Below, piece after piece: positions 5,099 to 5,751 of a stretch of DNA of 5,751 nucleotides; within the stretch, counting starts at the first letter, position 1; the number at the start of each line of letters is the position of its first letter. The position numbers and the translations under genes were made by a program. The notes below the pieces were generated by a model that did not search any database, was not told the origin of the DNA, and was given only the letters and a program-made list of their open reading frames with translations. Origin of the DNA: Chthoniobacterales bacterium (GTDB lineage Bacteria; Verrucomicrobiota; Verrucomicrobiae; Chthoniobacterales; UBA10450). The DNA lies in contig QHBL01000355.1 of assembly GCA_003244125.1 (NCBI GenBank), forward strand, positions 1 to 5,751, in the 5' to 3' direction.

Positions 5099-5113
5099 GC
5101 TCCCCGGAGACCG

Positions 5114-5751
5114 TTATTTCAAATTGATCAGCCCATCGAGCACGAGCTGATAAGGCTGGGAGTTGACCGCGAGGGGCCGCTCAGTGGTTGATCCAGGCTG
5201 GCGATGACGAAGACGACCAGCCCGATGAACATGGCGAAGAAGGCGGTGAGGGTGACCTGTACCCGGCGATCGATCTGAAGCAGGGAGGTGACGCTGATAG
5301 TTAGGATGGCGCGACGAGCACGATCGCCCACATCACCGGCGGCAGGCCGCCGCCGAGCGCGTGCAGGCGTTTGCGTCGCAGCTCCGTCATGGCGTCGAGC
5401 TGATGCAAGGTTTCGGCATGGAGCAGTTGCTGCCCGATTGTCGCTGGCTCGAAGGCAATGATGGTGGCAGCCAGTTTGTTGGGCCGGCGCGTCCCATCAT
5501 CGGATGCTTCGCCCCGCATCTGCGCCGGCCAGGCTTGGTGAATGACAAAATCGGTGTAGCCGCGGATCTGTCCCTGTAAGTCGCCGCGGAGGGGTTCGGG
5601 ATAGCCGCTGACGTAGCGATACATACTGGCGATGTTGGCGGCGTCGGCGGAAACGATGTCGCTGACGCTGCTGTAGTTGCTGTAAACACCAACGGCGATG
5701 AGGCCGACAGTGAGGCTATAGAAGACGGCGATTGCTTCGGCGAAGAAGACA
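5114..5751 (-). pseudogene. DUF4239 (bestrophin-like) membrane protein, C-terminal part with two frameshifts, cut by the window edge
   Basis: The C-terminal part of a DUF4239 membrane protein; the N-terminus lies beyond 5751. Frame 1 gives AEAIAVFYSLTVGLIAVGVY (a membrane span), then YSSVSDIVSADAANIASMYR, the long helical middle, and the start of the third span, PPVMWAIVLV. A missing base near 5309-5313 (GTC-GC instead of GTC-GGC) ends that frame at 5301. Frame 2 resumes with ILTISVTSLLQIDRRVQVTL and TAFFAMFIGLVVFVIASLDQ, the fourth span. A second missing base at the C4 run (plus-strand GGGG, 5173-5176) derails it after PLSGP. Frame 3 restores the normal tail PLAVNSQPYQLVLDGLINLK and TAA at 5114-5116. 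Both changes are one-base deletions at short runs, so either early decay or consensus error would explain them. The family has paired helices at each end and is predicted to lie in the inner membrane; its function is not established, and channel-like activity is only a suggestion from the bestrophin-like label. Confidence 0.85.

Larger units (their letters stand above)
4403..5113. other. Intergenic region of about 700 bp without a convincing gene
   Basis: Between the PEP-CTERM start and the end of the DUF4239 gene I see no recognisable protein. A plus-strand open frame at 4661-4981 shows no domain and weak codon bias. A different plus-strand frame ending at 4937 reads VMVKAKPDEAYVKAHRLREM, which looks protein-like but is too short to assign. 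The region holds an 8-bp tandem repeat, a 7-bp tandem repeat, a duplicated GCTGCGGGTTT motif and two GC-rich palindromes, and may be a graveyard of small insertions. Confidence 0.5.

Overview
The window looks like bacterial DNA, most plausibly from a soil or freshwater verrucomicrobium of the Spartobacteria/Chthoniobacterales type. The clues are a secreted protein with a VPEM-type PEP-CTERM sorting tail, a class III cyclase / TolB-like / TPR fusion of a kind common in that group, a DUF4239 membrane protein, sparse Shine-Dalgarno signals and many short GC-rich palindromes. This is an inference from protein style; no marker gene is present. Every gene recognised with any confidence lies on the minus strand, so transcription runs from high to low coordinates.

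Layout, low to high. 17-2107: one long gene for a cyclase-TolB-TPR protein, split by a single in-frame TGA at 740-742. 2165-2234: its probable promoter region, with a perfect 17-bp palindrome. 2257-2697: the C-terminal end of a type I methyltransferase (HsdM), invaded by two related palindromic elements. 2698-3038: a short repeat region made of two direct repeats and three small palindromes, enclosing a 25-residue single-span membrane ORF. 3038-3524: the N-terminal end of the type I restriction subunit HsdR, with a nonsense codon, a frameshift and a lost catalytic Glu. 3660-3687: a strong hairpin terminator. 3725-4402: an intact PEP-CTERM protein. 4403-5113: about 700 bp without a convincing gene, holding simple tandem repeats and GC-rich palindromes. 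5114-5751: the C-terminal half of a DUF4239 membrane protein carrying two one-base frameshifts and running off the right edge.

Taken together, this is an eroding accessory segment. The restriction-modification remnant keeps only the two outer ends of hsdR and hsdM, with copies of the same repeat abutting both truncated ends, and its S subunit is absent. The only clearly intact gene of ordinary size is the PEP-CTERM protein, whose export and sorting would need an exosortase encoded elsewhere. The most unusual observation is a palindrome-based mobile-looking element of about 64 bp inserted in frame near the HsdM C-terminus. A related half-element sits about 130 bp away and brings in a stop codon. 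I found no CRISPR array, tRNA, rRNA or complete insertion sequence.
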